Made by a program: the position numbers and the translations under genes | Assembly: GCA_022822525.1 (NCBI GenBank) | Contig: JAJEBN010000017.1 | Location: 22,293-86,292 of the forward strand | DNA length: 64,000 nt | Source of the DNA: Acidimicrobiia bacterium | GTDB lineage: Bacteria; Actinomycetota; Acidimicrobiia; Acidimicrobiales; Poriferisodalaceae | Direction: 5' to 3' | Notes under the pieces: model-generated | Databases searched by the model: none | What the model was told of the DNA's origin: nothing | Seen by the model: only the letters and a program-made list of their open reading frames with translations | In this document: positions 50,481-58,623 of the stretch, in pieces | Layout: every line of letters starts with the position of its first letter | Numbering within the stretch: position 1 is the first letter of the stretch

Positions 50481-50545
50481 CTGCCGCGTCTTGTTTCTCG
50501 CTCATGTTGGCTCCGCTCACGGGCCGCTCGGGCCACGGCGGCGCC
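50481..50545. repeat. Dispersed repeat, copy A (glyA leader)
   Basis: Part of a three-copy family (others at 53948-54032 and 54617-54675). The 28-base core at 50518-50545 starts CACGGGCCGCTCGGGCC and matches copy C at 25 of 28 positions; a second weaker block (CGCGTCTTGTTTC) lies to its left. This copy sits in the intergenic region upstream of glyA. Confidence 0.6.
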
Positions 50546-50571
50546 TATCGGCGCAGCCTCTCGGGACGGTT

Positions 50572-51045
50572 TCAGCGCCGGCCGAGTGCGTCGATCTTGT
50601 CCACCCGTCGCTGATGCCGTCCGCCTTCGAATGCTGCTGCGAGGTACGCATCGAGTGCGGCTACCGCCCCGCCGGGATCGGTGAGGCGAGCGCCGAGGCA
50701 GATCACGTTGGCGTCGTTGTGCTCGCGGGCCAGCCGGGCCGACGTCTCGTCGTGCACGGTGGCCGCGCGGATGCCGTCTACCTTGCCGGCCGCCATCGCG
50801 ATGCCGATGCCGCTGCCGCACACGGCCACGCCGAGGTCTGCCGTCCGGTTCGCCACCGCTTTGCCGATGGCCTCGCCGAAATCGGGGTAGTCGACTGACT
50901 CCGGGCCATTGGTGCCCAGATCGATCACCTCGTAGCCGCTGCCGCGCAGGTGCTGGGCCAAGCGATCTTTGAGTTCCCAGCCGGCGTGATCGGCAGCGAG
51001 CGCGATGACGATCTCGTTCGGGGCGGACGAGTTGCCCTGTGCCAC
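50572..51045 (-). CDS. rpiB: Ribose-5-phosphate isomerase B
   Basis: The 157-residue protein starts at GTG 51045. RpiB motifs: [16 protein letters not shown] with the substrate-binding [20 protein letters not shown], the catalytic Cys and anion-hole loop [17 protein letters not shown], and [15 protein letters not shown]. It interconverts ribose-5-phosphate and ribulose-5-phosphate in the cytosol. It sits between the prmC-sua5 fusion gene and glyA on the same strand. Confidence 0.96.
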   Translation of the reverse strand: MAQGNSSAPNEIVIALAADHAGWELKDRLAQHLRGSGYEVIDLGTNGPESVDYPDFGEAIGKAVANRTADLGVAVCGSGIGIAMAAGKVDGIRAATVHDETSARLAREHNDANVICLGARLTDPGGAVAALDAYLAAAFEGGRHQRRVDKIDALGRR

Positions 51046-51204
51046 AGCGTCAGTCTCGCAGCGGGCAGCAGCACTCGGCTACCACACTCCGCGGACGTTG
51101 AGCTGATTGCCGAAACTGCGGAGGAGGCCTTCGGACTCGTGCGCTGCTGGAACGCGAACCGCGACCAACTCAGACTCGTCGACGGCCAAGACAGCGCCGA
51201 TGCC

Positions 51205-52797
51205 TCAGTGCTGCGGGGGCGGCGCGGCGCCGTCGCCAAGAATCTCCTCAGCCGGAACCGCTCCGGCACGGAGGATGTTCGGCTCGGGGCCGATGACGTC
51301 AACCACGGTGGAAGCCACGCCGCCGGGAGCGACGCCTGCGATCACCGAGGCGGCCGGTGTCGCAAGGCCGGTGGCCGCTGTCGCGGCATCAGCGGGGGTC
51401 TCGGCACCGTGGCGGTTGGCGCTGGTGCCGGTGACCGGCCCGACGTCGTCGATGAGCCAGCGCAGCCAGCCCAGCGCGGGTGCGCGCACGCCCAGCGTTT
51501 CGCGGCCGTGCAGCGGGTCGGGACCGTCCCGGCGTTTCGCGACCAGCGTCAGGCCGCCGGGCCAGTGCTGCTGGGCCAGCGCGCGGGCGGCCGGGCTGAG
51601 CTCAACCAGCTCATCGGCTTGTGCCAGCCCCGAGACCAGGATCGGCATCGGTTCGGTGCGAGGACGTTCCTTGGCCTCGCATACTCGGGCCACGGCCTCG
51701 GTGTCGGCGTAGCGAGCCATGACCCCGCAGAGGGTGTCGGTGGGCGCGACCACAAATCCGCCCTCGCGCAGCCATTCGACGGCGGCGATGAGCTCGCGCT
51801 CATCGGGCTCGGCATGGGGGCGCGACGCAACCAGCACTCGATCGGCGCCGGCCAGGTCACGCTCGATGCGCACGTCTTCGTAGCCACGGGCGATCGCCAT
51901 GGCGGTGGCCGCCGGGGCCTGCGTCGCCCCGAGTTCCAGCACCAGCAGGCCGCCAGGTGCCAGCCAGCCGCGGGCATCGCGGATGATCGCACGGAGCGCT
52001 CTCAGCCCGTCAGGCCCGGCGTACAGCGCCTCGTGCGGTTCCCAGTCGTCGACATCAGGAGCCAGCACCTCGCCATCGGCCACGTACGGCGGGTTGGACA
52101 CCACCAGATCGAGCCGTCCCCGTAACGGCTCGACGGCAGCACCCGGTCCACACAACGGCTCGGCACCGGCCCCTCGCGCCGGGCGAGATCCTGCGACACT
52201 GACCCCATCGCTCCGGTCGTGAACATCGGTGAGTGCGTCGAGCCAATTGCCCTGATGGAGCGAGACGCGATTCGCTGCGCTTCCCAGGCCGGCCAGGTTG
52301 GCCGCGGCCAAGGCCAACGCGTCGGCGGAGCTGTCGGTGGCGAACACCCGGGCGTCGGGAACCTCGTGCGCTATCGACAAAGCGATTGCACCGCAGCCCG
52401 TGCCAAGATCGGCCACGTTCAGCCTGGCGCACTGCCGGCGCCCGGCTGTCGCGTTGAGCCAGTCGATGGCGGTGCCGGCAACCACCTCGGTTTCGGGGCG
52501 CGGGATCAGCGCCCGGCTGTCCACTGCCAAGTCGAGCTTCCGGAATCCCCAGCTGCCCAGCACGTACTGCAGCGGCTCGCCCGCCACCCGACGGGCGACC
52601 ATGGCGTCAGCGTGCGCGACCATCCGCACGGTCATGGGCATCTGCGGTGCCAGTGCGACCTCGGCAGCACTGGTGCCGCTGGCCTCCGCCGCGATGCGGC
52701 GCGCGCTCACTTCGGGTTCGGGAACGCCGGCTGCTGCGAACTGCTCGCGCAGTCCGCGGTACAGATCGCCCAGCGTCAGCCCATCCTTAGAGGACAC
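51205..52797 (-). CDS. PrmC-Sua5 fusion: release-factor glutamine methyltransferase joined to threonylcarbamoyl-AMP synthase
   Basis: The 530-residue protein starts at GTG 52797. Residues ~1-327 are PrmC/HemK: GEPLQYVLGSWGFRKLDLAVD, the SAM motif VADLGTGCGAIALS (129-141), and the catalytic NPPY (235-238); an extra Pro/Gly-rich loop occupies ~197-227. Residues ~333-510 are a Sua5/YrdC/TsaC domain: VVAPTDTLCGVMARYAD, AKERPRTEPMPILV, WPGGLTLVAKR, LGVRAP and TGTSANRHG. The first half methylates the GGQ glutamine of RF1 (encoded just upstream); the second makes threonylcarbamoyl-AMP for t6A37 of tRNAs. Actinobacteria usually carry these as two neighbouring genes; here there is one frame, with no stop or frameshift between them. 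Confidence 0.92.
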   Translation of the reverse strand: MSSKDGLTLGDLYRGLREQFAAAGVPEPEVSARRIAAEASGTSAAEVALAPQMPMTVRMVAHADAMVARRVAGEPLQYVLGSWGFRKLDLAVDSRALIPRPETEVVAGTAIDWLNATAGRRQCARLNVADLGTGCGAIALSIAHEVPDARVFATDSSADALALAAANLAGLGSAANRVSLHQGNWLDALTDVHDRSDGVSVAGSRPARGAGAEPLCGPGAAVEPLRGRLDLVVSNPPYVADGEVLAPDVDDWEPHEALYAGPDGLRALRAIIRDARGWLAPGGLLVLELGATQAPAATAMAIARGYEDVRIERDLAGADRVLVASRPHAEPDERELIAAVEWLREGGFVVAPTDTLCGVMARYADTEAVARVCEAKERPRTEPMPILVSGLAQADELVELSPAARALAQQHWPGGLTLVAKRRDGPDPLHGRETLGVRAPALGWLRWLIDDVGPVTGTSANRHGAETPADAATAATGLATPAASVIAGVAPGGVASTVVDVIGPEPNILRAGAVPAEEILGDGAAPPPQH

Positions 52798-52821
52798 AGT
52801 CGAGCCTGCTGCCGGGTCGGC

Positions 52822-53925
52822 TCACCCGCCGCCGTCGGCGACCGCAGCGGCGAGCTGCTCGGCGCGCTCTGCAGTCGCGAGGGCGTCGATGATCTCGTCC
52901 AACTCGCCGGTGAGCACCCGATCGAGCTTGTAGATCGTGAGCCCGACACGATGGTCGGTGACGCGGTTTTCCTTGAAGTTGTAGGTGCGGATCTTCTCGG
53001 ATCGGCCGCCGCCGCGGACCTGGTCCCGCTTGTGAGCCGCTACTTCGGCAGCGTGAGCCTCCTGCTGCAGCTGCAGGAGCCGGGCGCGCAGCACACGCAT
53101 CGCCTTTGCCCGGTTCTGCAGCTGGCTCTTCTCGTCCTGCATCGACACCACGACCCCGGTGGGCTTGTGGGTGATCCGCACCGCCGAGTCAGTCGTGTTC
53201 ACCGACTGGCCGCCCGGGCCCGACGAGCGAAACGTGTCGATGACCAGATCGTTCGGATCGATCTCGATGTCGACCTCCTCGGCTTCGGGCAGCACGCTGA
53301 CCGTCGCGGACGATGTGTGGACGCGGCCCTGGGACTCGGTGACCGGCACGCGCTGCACCCTGTGCGGCCCTCCTTCGTGCTTCAGCGACCGCCACACATC
53401 AGGGCCGCGCACCGCGAAGGCCACATTCGTGAACCCGCCCATGTCGCTGTCCTGGCTGCCGAGCAGCTCCAGCGACCAGCCGGATTGCGCCGACGCATAC
53501 GCCCGGTACATCTCGAAGAGATCGCGTGCCCAGATGTTGGCTTCCTCGCCGCCCTCAGCGCCTTGGATCTCGACGATGACATCGCGCTTGTCGTTCGGGT
53601 CCTGCGGCAGCAGCAGCACCTTGAGTCGCTCGTCGAGCTCGGCTGCCTGCGTGGTCGCCGCCTCCAGCATGTCGGCAGCTTCGACTGCGTCGTCGCCGTC
53701 ACTGGCATCGAAGAGGTCCTGGGCGGCCGCCGCGTCAGCCTGTGCCTGCTGGGCCTCGTGAGCCACGTCGATGATCTCGCCGATGCGCGCGAGCCGCCGA
53801 CCGAGCTCGGCGAATTGGGCGCGGTCGCCCGATGCCGCGCCCTCGCCGAGCTTCCGTTCGAGTTCTGCCCGCTCGGCTTCGAGCGCGTCCAGCCGCACAG
53901 ATTCGAGGGCGCCCAACACGCGCAC
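52822..53925 (-). CDS. prfA: Peptide chain release factor 1
   Basis: The 367-residue protein has the RF1 tripeptide region [22 protein letters not shown] with Pro-Val-Thr, the GGQ loop [21 protein letters not shown], and [22 protein letters not shown], so it recognises UAA and UAG. It starts at ATG 53925 and ends 24 bases before the prmC-sua5 fusion gene, whose PrmC domain modifies its GGQ glutamine. An Ala/Asp/Gln-rich stretch at ~70-95 is typical of actinobacterial RF1. Confidence 0.97.
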   Translation of the reverse strand: MRVLGALESVRLDALEAERAELERKLGEGAASGDRAQFAELGRRLARIGEIIDVAHEAQQAQADAAAAQDLFDASDGDDAVEAADMLEAATTQAAELDERLKVLLLPQDPNDKRDVIVEIQGAEGGEEANIWARDLFEMYRAYASAQSGWSLELLGSQDSDMGGFTNVAFAVRGPDVWRSLKHEGGPHRVQRVPVTESQGRVHTSSATVSVLPEAEEVDIEIDPNDLVIDTFRSSGPGGQSVNTTDSAVRITHKPTGVVVSMQDEKSQLQNRAKAMRVLRARLLQLQQEAHAAEVAAHKRDQVRGGGRSEKIRTYNFKENRVTDHRVGLTIYKLDRVLTGELDEIIDALATAERAEQLAAAVADGGG

Positions 53926-53947
53926 AGGCTACGAGGCAGAGCCAAGT

Positions 53948-54032
53948 GGCGAAGCTGTGGCCCGAGCGGTCCGTGAACCCAAATCACATGGGCATGGGGA
54001 ACAAGAGCGGGAAGCGACAGCCGGCGCGACGA
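53948..54032. repeat. Dispersed repeat, copy B (prfA leader)
   Basis: Copy B is inverted relative to A and C. Its 28-base core (53948-53975, starting GGCGAAGCTGTGGCCCGAG on the plus strand) matches copy C at 27 of 28 positions, and a second block, GAACAAGAGCGGGAAGCG (53999-54016), matches copy C at 16 of 17. The spacer is longer (23 bases) than in C. It lies between the unknown gene and prfA. Confidence 0.7.
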
Positions 54033-54057
54033 GAAGGTTCGCCTGTCGGCGCACGGT

Positions 54058-55194
54058 CTACGGGAGGGCAGTTCGCCAGCCGTCGTCGATCTCGACGATC
54101 CGCGCAGGCATGTCCAGCCTCGTAGCTATGGCTCTGATGACCTCGTGCGCGTCGCGCCGGGGCAGCGCAATCGTCAACTCGGCGTCAGGATCGAGGAACA
54201 GCCGGGCGTCGGCTGCGAACGGCACCACGTCGAGATCGATGCCGACGCAGACCACCACGATCAGGCGGCGGCCGTCGGGTGTCAGGCCGTATGCCACCGC
54301 CGGCGCCGGGTCTTTCGGACCGCCTCGGGGCACGGGCGGCGAGGCGGCGCGCAAGCGGCCTGCGTCGACAAGCTCCGGCCGGCGGATGAGCAGCGAACGC
54401 AGCCAGCGCGCCGCACCCATCCGGTTGAGCGGGTGCGGTGACGCGCCGGGAAAGCGGTGTATCCGCACCATCTCGGCGACCCGGCCGATGGCCTCCGCGG
54501 TGGGCTCGTCGGCGTGCAGCAGTGCGAAGGCCTCCCGGTCATGCACACCCACGCCCACCTCGACCCGCCAACCGGTCGTCGGGACGCGCGACGTGGTGCT
54601 CGTTCCGGTCGCGTCGCCTGTTGCGTCCCGCTCTTGTTCGCTGCGCCCACGGACCGCTCGGGCCACGGCTTCGCCGTCGTCAGTACGCTCCGCTGCACCG
54701 CCGACAGGTGCCGCAGCGACGATGCGGGCCACTTCGAGGCCCTCGACCTCGCCGGTGATCACGCCGTGCTCCACGACCACCTCGACTCCGGCGCTTGCCA
54801 GCAGCGCAACCAATTCGGGCACACGCGGCGGCGTGGGTTCGACCGGTCGGGGCGCCGGTTCTGCGACCGTCGCGCTCGCGCCTTCGATGCCCCAGACCTT
54901 GGGCACCGGATCGAAGCAGGCCGCACGTCGAGCGAGCACACCGCTGTGATCGTCGGCAAAGACGTGCACGTCATCGCAGCCGGTGCGCTCGGCCAGCGCC
55001 AATGCGCCGCCCAGCGCCCGTTCGGCTCGCTCCTGGGCCAGGCACACCACAGCGCCTGCGGGATCAGTGACCACGGCCAGTGCGCCGTCATCGGTTCCCG
55101 AGACGTCGACGAGCTCCGTGCCGAGCACCGAGCGGGCCAGGGCCCGAAGCTTCGCTGCGTGGATTGCCCGGATGCGGTCGGAGTCAAGCGTCAT
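54058..55194 (-). CDS. Hypothetical protein of unknown family, containing a copy of the dispersed repeat
   Basis: A 378-residue soluble protein starting at ATG 55194. The first ~165 residues are strand/helix-rich (LRALARSVLGTELVDVSGTDDGALAVV, DDVHVFADDHSGVLARRAACFD, LLASAGVEVVVEHGVITGEVEGLEVAR), followed by a ~30-residue low-complexity linker and a second conserved-looking region (VEVGVGVHDREAFALLHADEPT, GASPHPLNRMGAARWLRSLLIRRPEL, RLIVVVCVGIDLDVVPFAADARL, DAELTIALPRRDAHEVI). I do not recognise it. The linker (~173-199, EAVARAVRGRSEQERDATGD) is encoded by repeat copy C, apparently inserted in frame. It lies between rpmE and prfA, 82 bases from rpmE, so a role near translation is possible but not shown. 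Confidence 0.7.
   Translation of the reverse strand: MTLDSDRIRAIHAAKLRALARSVLGTELVDVSGTDDGALAVVTDPAGAVVCLAQERAERALGGALALAERTGCDDVHVFADDHSGVLARRAACFDPVPKVWGIEGASATVAEPAPRPVEPTPPRVPELVALLASAGVEVVVEHGVITGEVEGLEVARIVAAAPVGGAAERTDDGEAVARAVRGRSEQERDATGDATGTSTTSRVPTTGWRVEVGVGVHDREAFALLHADEPTAEAIGRVAEMVRIHRFPGASPHPLNRMGAARWLRSLLIRRPELVDAGRLRAASPPVPRGGPKDPAPAVAYGLTPDGRRLIVVVCVGIDLDVVPFAADARLFLDPDAELTIALPRRDAHEVIRAIATRLDMPARIVEIDDGWRTALP
54617..54675. repeat. Dispersed repeat, copy C (inside a gene, in frame)
   Basis: The core (54648-54675) starts CACGGACCGCTCGGGCC and a second block, GCGTCCCGCTCTTGTTCG (54623-54640), lies 7 bases to its left. The gene around it is read on the minus strand and translates the repeat as a charged linker (about residues 173-199), keeping frame. 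Compared with copy B the spacer is shorter, so the insertion or its decay must have preserved the reading frame. Confidence 0.7.
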
Positions 55195-55276
55195 GACGGT
55201 TGGCGGCGTTGACGAGTTGCCACGTGGTCATTCGCGATGCTCGCCGCGCCCGGGGCCGCGTGATGCCCCGGCGGTG

Positions 55277-55534
55277 TCAGCCCCGCCGCTTGCGCTGGCC
55301 GTAGCGGCGCTCGAAGCGCTCCACCCGGCCGGCCGTGTCGACGATCTTCATCTGGCCGGTGAAGAAGGGGTGGCTGGCGCTGGACAGCTCGACATTGGCC
55401 AGCGGGTAGGTGTTGCCGTCGGTCCATTCGATCGTGTCGTTCGTCTCGATCGTGGACTGGGTGAGGAAGGCGAAGTCAGCGCTGGCGTCGCGGAACACGA
55501 CGGGCCGGTAGTCGGGATGGAGGTCGCTCTTCAT
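55277..55534 (-). CDS. rpmE: 50S ribosomal protein L31, type B (zinc-independent)
   Basis: The 85-residue protein starts [25 protein letters not shown] and continues [30 protein letters not shown], the L31 type B sequence. It has no cysteines, so it lacks the CxxC zinc ribbon of type A. Type B copies are often induced under zinc limitation by Zur, but no Zur-like palindrome is evident upstream. It lies in the canonical place after the rho-type gene. Confidence 0.94.
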   Translation of the reverse strand: MKSDLHPDYRPVVFRDASADFAFLTQSTIETNDTIEWTDGNTYPLANVELSSASHPFFTGQMKIVDTAGRVERFERRYGQRKRRG

Positions 55535-55608
55535 CGTGTCCCCTGCATGGACGGCGTCGGGCGGATCAGCCTAAGAGGATGCTGCAGCAATCGCATCTGC
55601 GGCGCGCC

Positions 55609-57003
55609 TCAACGGTGGTCGCCGAGGCTGAAGCTGCGGTCGGGGTCGAGCTGGAGCTCGCCGGCCTGCAGCTCGGCGGACCCGGGCAGCCCGCCGGCGA
55701 AGGCGATCTCGAGATTGGCCGCTTCCCGCAGCCGTGCCGCTGCGAGGTCGTCGACGGCGTTGCCGGTCGATGTGCGCGCCGTCGCCACCATCGTGATGGA
55801 GCCGGCGTCTTCCAGGTTCCGGGCGCCGCCGAAGAATCGCAGCGTCGAGGTGATGGCCGCGCCAACCGCGTCGGCAGGCTGGTTTCGCCCGTTGCCGCTC
55901 GCGGCATAGGCACGGGCGAGGCGCGTCAAGCCGTCGAAGAGGATCACCACGTCATCTCCGGCCTCTGCCATCCGCTTGGTGCGCTCGAGCGTCAGCTCGG
56001 CCACTGCGAGATGCTCCTCGGGCGGCCGGTCGAACGTGGAGGCCAGGACCTCGCCGGAGGTCTCCAGCCGGCGGGTCATCTCGGTGACGTCCTCAGGTCG
56101 CTCGGAGATCAGCAAGACGATCAGGTGGATGTCGGGATGACGGTCTCCAATGGCGGCGGCCATGGCGGCCACGAGCGGCGATGCCGGGCGGGTTCCCTCG
56201 GCCGTGAGCAGACCGCGGGTGCCGATGCCGATCGGGGCTCCGGCATCGATGGCTGCAAGCGGCCCGGGGCCCTTGGGATCACCCAGCAGCAGCGGCTCAG
56301 TCGGCAATACCGGGGTGAGGCTGTCGAACAGCGGCCGGTCGGGCGCATCCGGCGGCGGCTCGCCGTTGAGCGTGTCCAAGCGCAGCAGCGCAGGATTTCG
56401 CTCACTGCGGGCTGCGGGCCGGCTGACGCCAGTGATGCGGTCGCCACGACGCAGGTCGTACTGGCGCACCTGCCGGGCCGCGATGTACACGTCATCGGCA
56501 GAGGGCAGCGGGCCGTTGGTGCGCAGGAAGCCGTAGCCCTCGTCGCGCAGGTCGAGCAGGCCGTCGCAGTGGACAGTCTCTCCGGCGATGGGCGCATCGT
56601 CGCGCCCGCGGCCGCGCCGGCGGCTGCGGCGGTTTCCCTCCTCGGCCACCGGCGCGTCCCCGGAGGCATCGTTGGCATCCGACGGACGCTCGTCTGGGGA
56701 GGCGTCCTGTGAGTCCGCGGTGCGCGGCGCGTCGCCCGAAGCGTCGTCGCCGCCCGAGACGTCTGCATCGCGTACTGCGGGGGTGCGAGTGCGCGTGGTG
56801 ACTGCGGGAGCTTCAGCAGCGTCGGTCGCCGCTTCGGCGGGGCCATCGGCAGTGCCCTCGGCATCGTGGGGGCCGAGGATGGCGCTGATGATGGTGTTCT
56901 TGCGGGCGCGGGGCGCTACCTCGACGCCGAGAGCCGCAGCAATCTGGAGCAATTCGTCTCGCTCCTTGGATTCCAGCAAGGCACGATCCGGCGTGTCGGA
57001 CAT
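55609..57003 (-). CDS. Rho-family protein with a lost Walker A motif
   Basis: The 464-residue protein is Rho-like from end to end: an N-terminal helical domain (LLESKERDELLQIAAALGVE), an acidic, Ser/Asp-rich linker with an Arg-rich patch (GNRRSRRRGRGR), and the cold-shock RNA-binding domain (GLLDLRDEGYGFLR at 148-161, DVYIAARQVRQYDLRRGDRI). The ATPase core keeps VLLISERPEDVTEM, LASTFDRPPEEHLAVAELTLERTKR, and the Walker B DVVILFDGLTRLARAY. But where Rho has PPKAGKT, the gap-free equivalent reads EGTRPAS (269-275); both lysines and the second Gly are gone. The segment matching EFKGTGNMEL reads ARLREAANLEI, and the C-terminal arginine-finger region and ~50 residues are missing. The frame is intact, with no stop or frameshift. 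It sits at the conserved rho position. Possibly an RNA-binding regulator rather than a helicase. Confidence 0.88.
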   Translation of the reverse strand: MSDTPDRALLESKERDELLQIAAALGVEVAPRARKNTIISAILGPHDAEGTADGPAEAATDAAEAPAVTTRTRTPAVRDADVSGGDDASGDAPRTADSQDASPDERPSDANDASGDAPVAEEGNRRSRRRGRGRDDAPIAGETVHCDGLLDLRDEGYGFLRTNGPLPSADDVYIAARQVRQYDLRRGDRITGVSRPAARSERNPALLRLDTLNGEPPPDAPDRPLFDSLTPVLPTEPLLLGDPKGPGPLAAIDAGAPIGIGTRGLLTAEGTRPASPLVAAMAAAIGDRHPDIHLIVLLISERPEDVTEMTRRLETSGEVLASTFDRPPEEHLAVAELTLERTKRMAEAGDDVVILFDGLTRLARAYAASGNGRNQPADAVGAAITSTLRFFGGARNLEDAGSITMVATARTSTGNAVDDLAAARLREAANLEIAFAGGLPGSAELQAGELQLDPDRSFSLGDHR

Positions 57004-57198
57004 GGCTACCTCAGAGGCTCTGGCCGTGGTCCGCAGCCCTCGGCGGGCCGCGAAGCGAGTCTGCGTTGCCTGTAACGGGCTCGGTCACCCGGCACAGCGA
57101 TCCGGTCCCATGACGCCCGAGCAAGCCCTTCACTGGGCCCGCTCCGCACTGAGGAACCGTCGATCAGCGCCGACGCTACCGCCGCCCGGTGCAAGCCA

Positions 57199-58599
57199 CT
57201 ACTGCGACGCCGCGCCGGTGACGAAGTCGCGGAGGGTGGCGAGATCGTTCGGCAGTGCAGTGAGGTGCTCTTCGCGGCTCGCGAGTGCCGCCAGCGCGGG
57301 GGGGAGCTCGGGTTGGCGACCTGTGGCCTCGCGTACTGCTTCGCCGAACTTGGCAGGGTGCGCGGTGGACATCACGGCGATGGGCGTAGCCCAGCCGCCG
57401 GCGGGAGCATCGCGGCGTGCCACGGTGAGCGCTACCGCGGTGTGGGGGTCGATGAGGCGATGGTCGGCTTCGTTCAGTGCTGCGATGGTGGCCGACACCT
57501 CGTCTTCGGTCGCTGAACTCGCGTCGAAGCCTGCACGCAGTCCCGCCAGCACTTCTGGCGCGAGCGAGAGCGAGTCCTCGGTCCGGAAGCGAGCCATGTC
57601 GGCAGCCAGCGCGTGACCGTGACGGCCCCCCAGCTCAAACAGCAGCCGCTCGAAGTTGCTGGACACCTGGATGTCCATCGCAGGGCTCGTGGATGGACGC
57701 ACTTCGCTGATGGCCATCTCGCCCGTGCGATGGGTGCGAGCCAGGATGTCGTTGTGGTTGGTGGCGACGACCAGCCGGTCGATCGGCAGACCCATGCGCC
57801 GGGCCACATCTCCCGCGAGCACGTTGCCGAAGTTGCCGGTCGGCACGCAGAACGAGACCGCCCGCTCGGGGGCGCCTAGCCGTACCGCAGTCGTCACGTA
57901 GTAGACGGTTTGGGCCGCGACGCGGGCCCAGTTGATGCTGTTGACTGCGCCCAATCGCATTCGCTCGCGGAACGGGCGGTCGGCGAACAGCGCTTTCACC
58001 AAGTCCTGACAGTCGTCGAAGGTGCCGTCGATGGCCACGTTGTGGATGTTCGGGCTGTCCACCGTGGTCATCTGCCGCCGCTGGATCTCGGTGACTCGGC
58101 CAGCGGGGTGCAGCATCACCAGCTCGATGCCTGCCCGGCCGCGGCACGCCTCGATGGCGGCCGATCCGGTGTCTCCCGAGGTGGCTCCGACGACCGTCAT
58201 GAAGCTGCCGCGCCGCGCCAGCTCGTGCTCGAACAGGCGGCCCAGCAGCTGCAGCGCCACATCCTTGAATGACAGCGTCGGCCCCCAGAACAGCTCCACC
58301 AGCTGCTCGCCTCCCGCCAGCGCACTGAGGGGAACGACATCGGGGTGGGCGAACGTCGAGTACGAGTCCTCGGCAAGCGGTGCCAGGTCGTCGACGCTCA
58401 GCGACGGCGCCACGAAGGGCGCGAGCACCCGCGTCGCCACTTCGTGGTACTCGAGTCCGGCGAAGTCGCGCATGTCGCTCGCGCTGATCGCGGGCAACTC
58501 GCGAGGCACGTACAGCCCGCCGTCGGCGGCCAGGCCTTCGAGCAGCACATCGCCGAAGCCCAAGACCGGGGCATCGCCCCGGGTGCTCACATAGCGCAC
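57199..58599 (-). CDS. thrC: Threonine synthase
   Basis: The 466-residue protein starts at GTG 58599 (VRYVSTRGDAPVLGFGDVLLEGLAADGGLYVP). PLP-binding Lys in WGPTLSFKDVALQLLG, the phosphate loop VVGATSGDTGSAAIEA, VNSINWARVAAQTVYY, and FCVPTGNFGNVLAGDVARRMGLP identify the long ThrC type found in many bacteria and fungi. It converts O-phosphohomoserine to threonine. It is 24 bases downstream of hom; thrB (homoserine kinase) is not in this window, and 195 bases separate it from the Rho-like gene. Confidence 0.96.
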   Translation of the reverse strand: MRYVSTRGDAPVLGFGDVLLEGLAADGGLYVPRELPAISASDMRDFAGLEYHEVATRVLAPFVAPSLSVDDLAPLAEDSYSTFAHPDVVPLSALAGGEQLVELFWGPTLSFKDVALQLLGRLFEHELARRGSFMTVVGATSGDTGSAAIEACRGRAGIELVMLHPAGRVTEIQRRQMTTVDSPNIHNVAIDGTFDDCQDLVKALFADRPFRERMRLGAVNSINWARVAAQTVYYVTTAVRLGAPERAVSFCVPTGNFGNVLAGDVARRMGLPIDRLVVATNHNDILARTHRTGEMAISEVRPSTSPAMDIQVSSNFERLLFELGGRHGHALAADMARFRTEDSLSLAPEVLAGLRAGFDASSATEDEVSATIAALNEADHRLIDPHTAVALTVARRDAPAGGWATPIAVMSTAHPAKFGEAVREATGRQPELPPALAALASREEHLTALPNDLATLRDFVTGAASQ

Positions 58600-58623
58600 G
58601 GCGTCCTCGGCCGATCCCGGCCG

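Noticed and set aside
55609..57003. Frameshift or pseudogene explanation for the altered Rho P-loop
   Set aside because: The reading frame is continuous and aligns without gaps on both sides of the altered site, and the rest of the core is conserved, so decay by frameshift is not supported.
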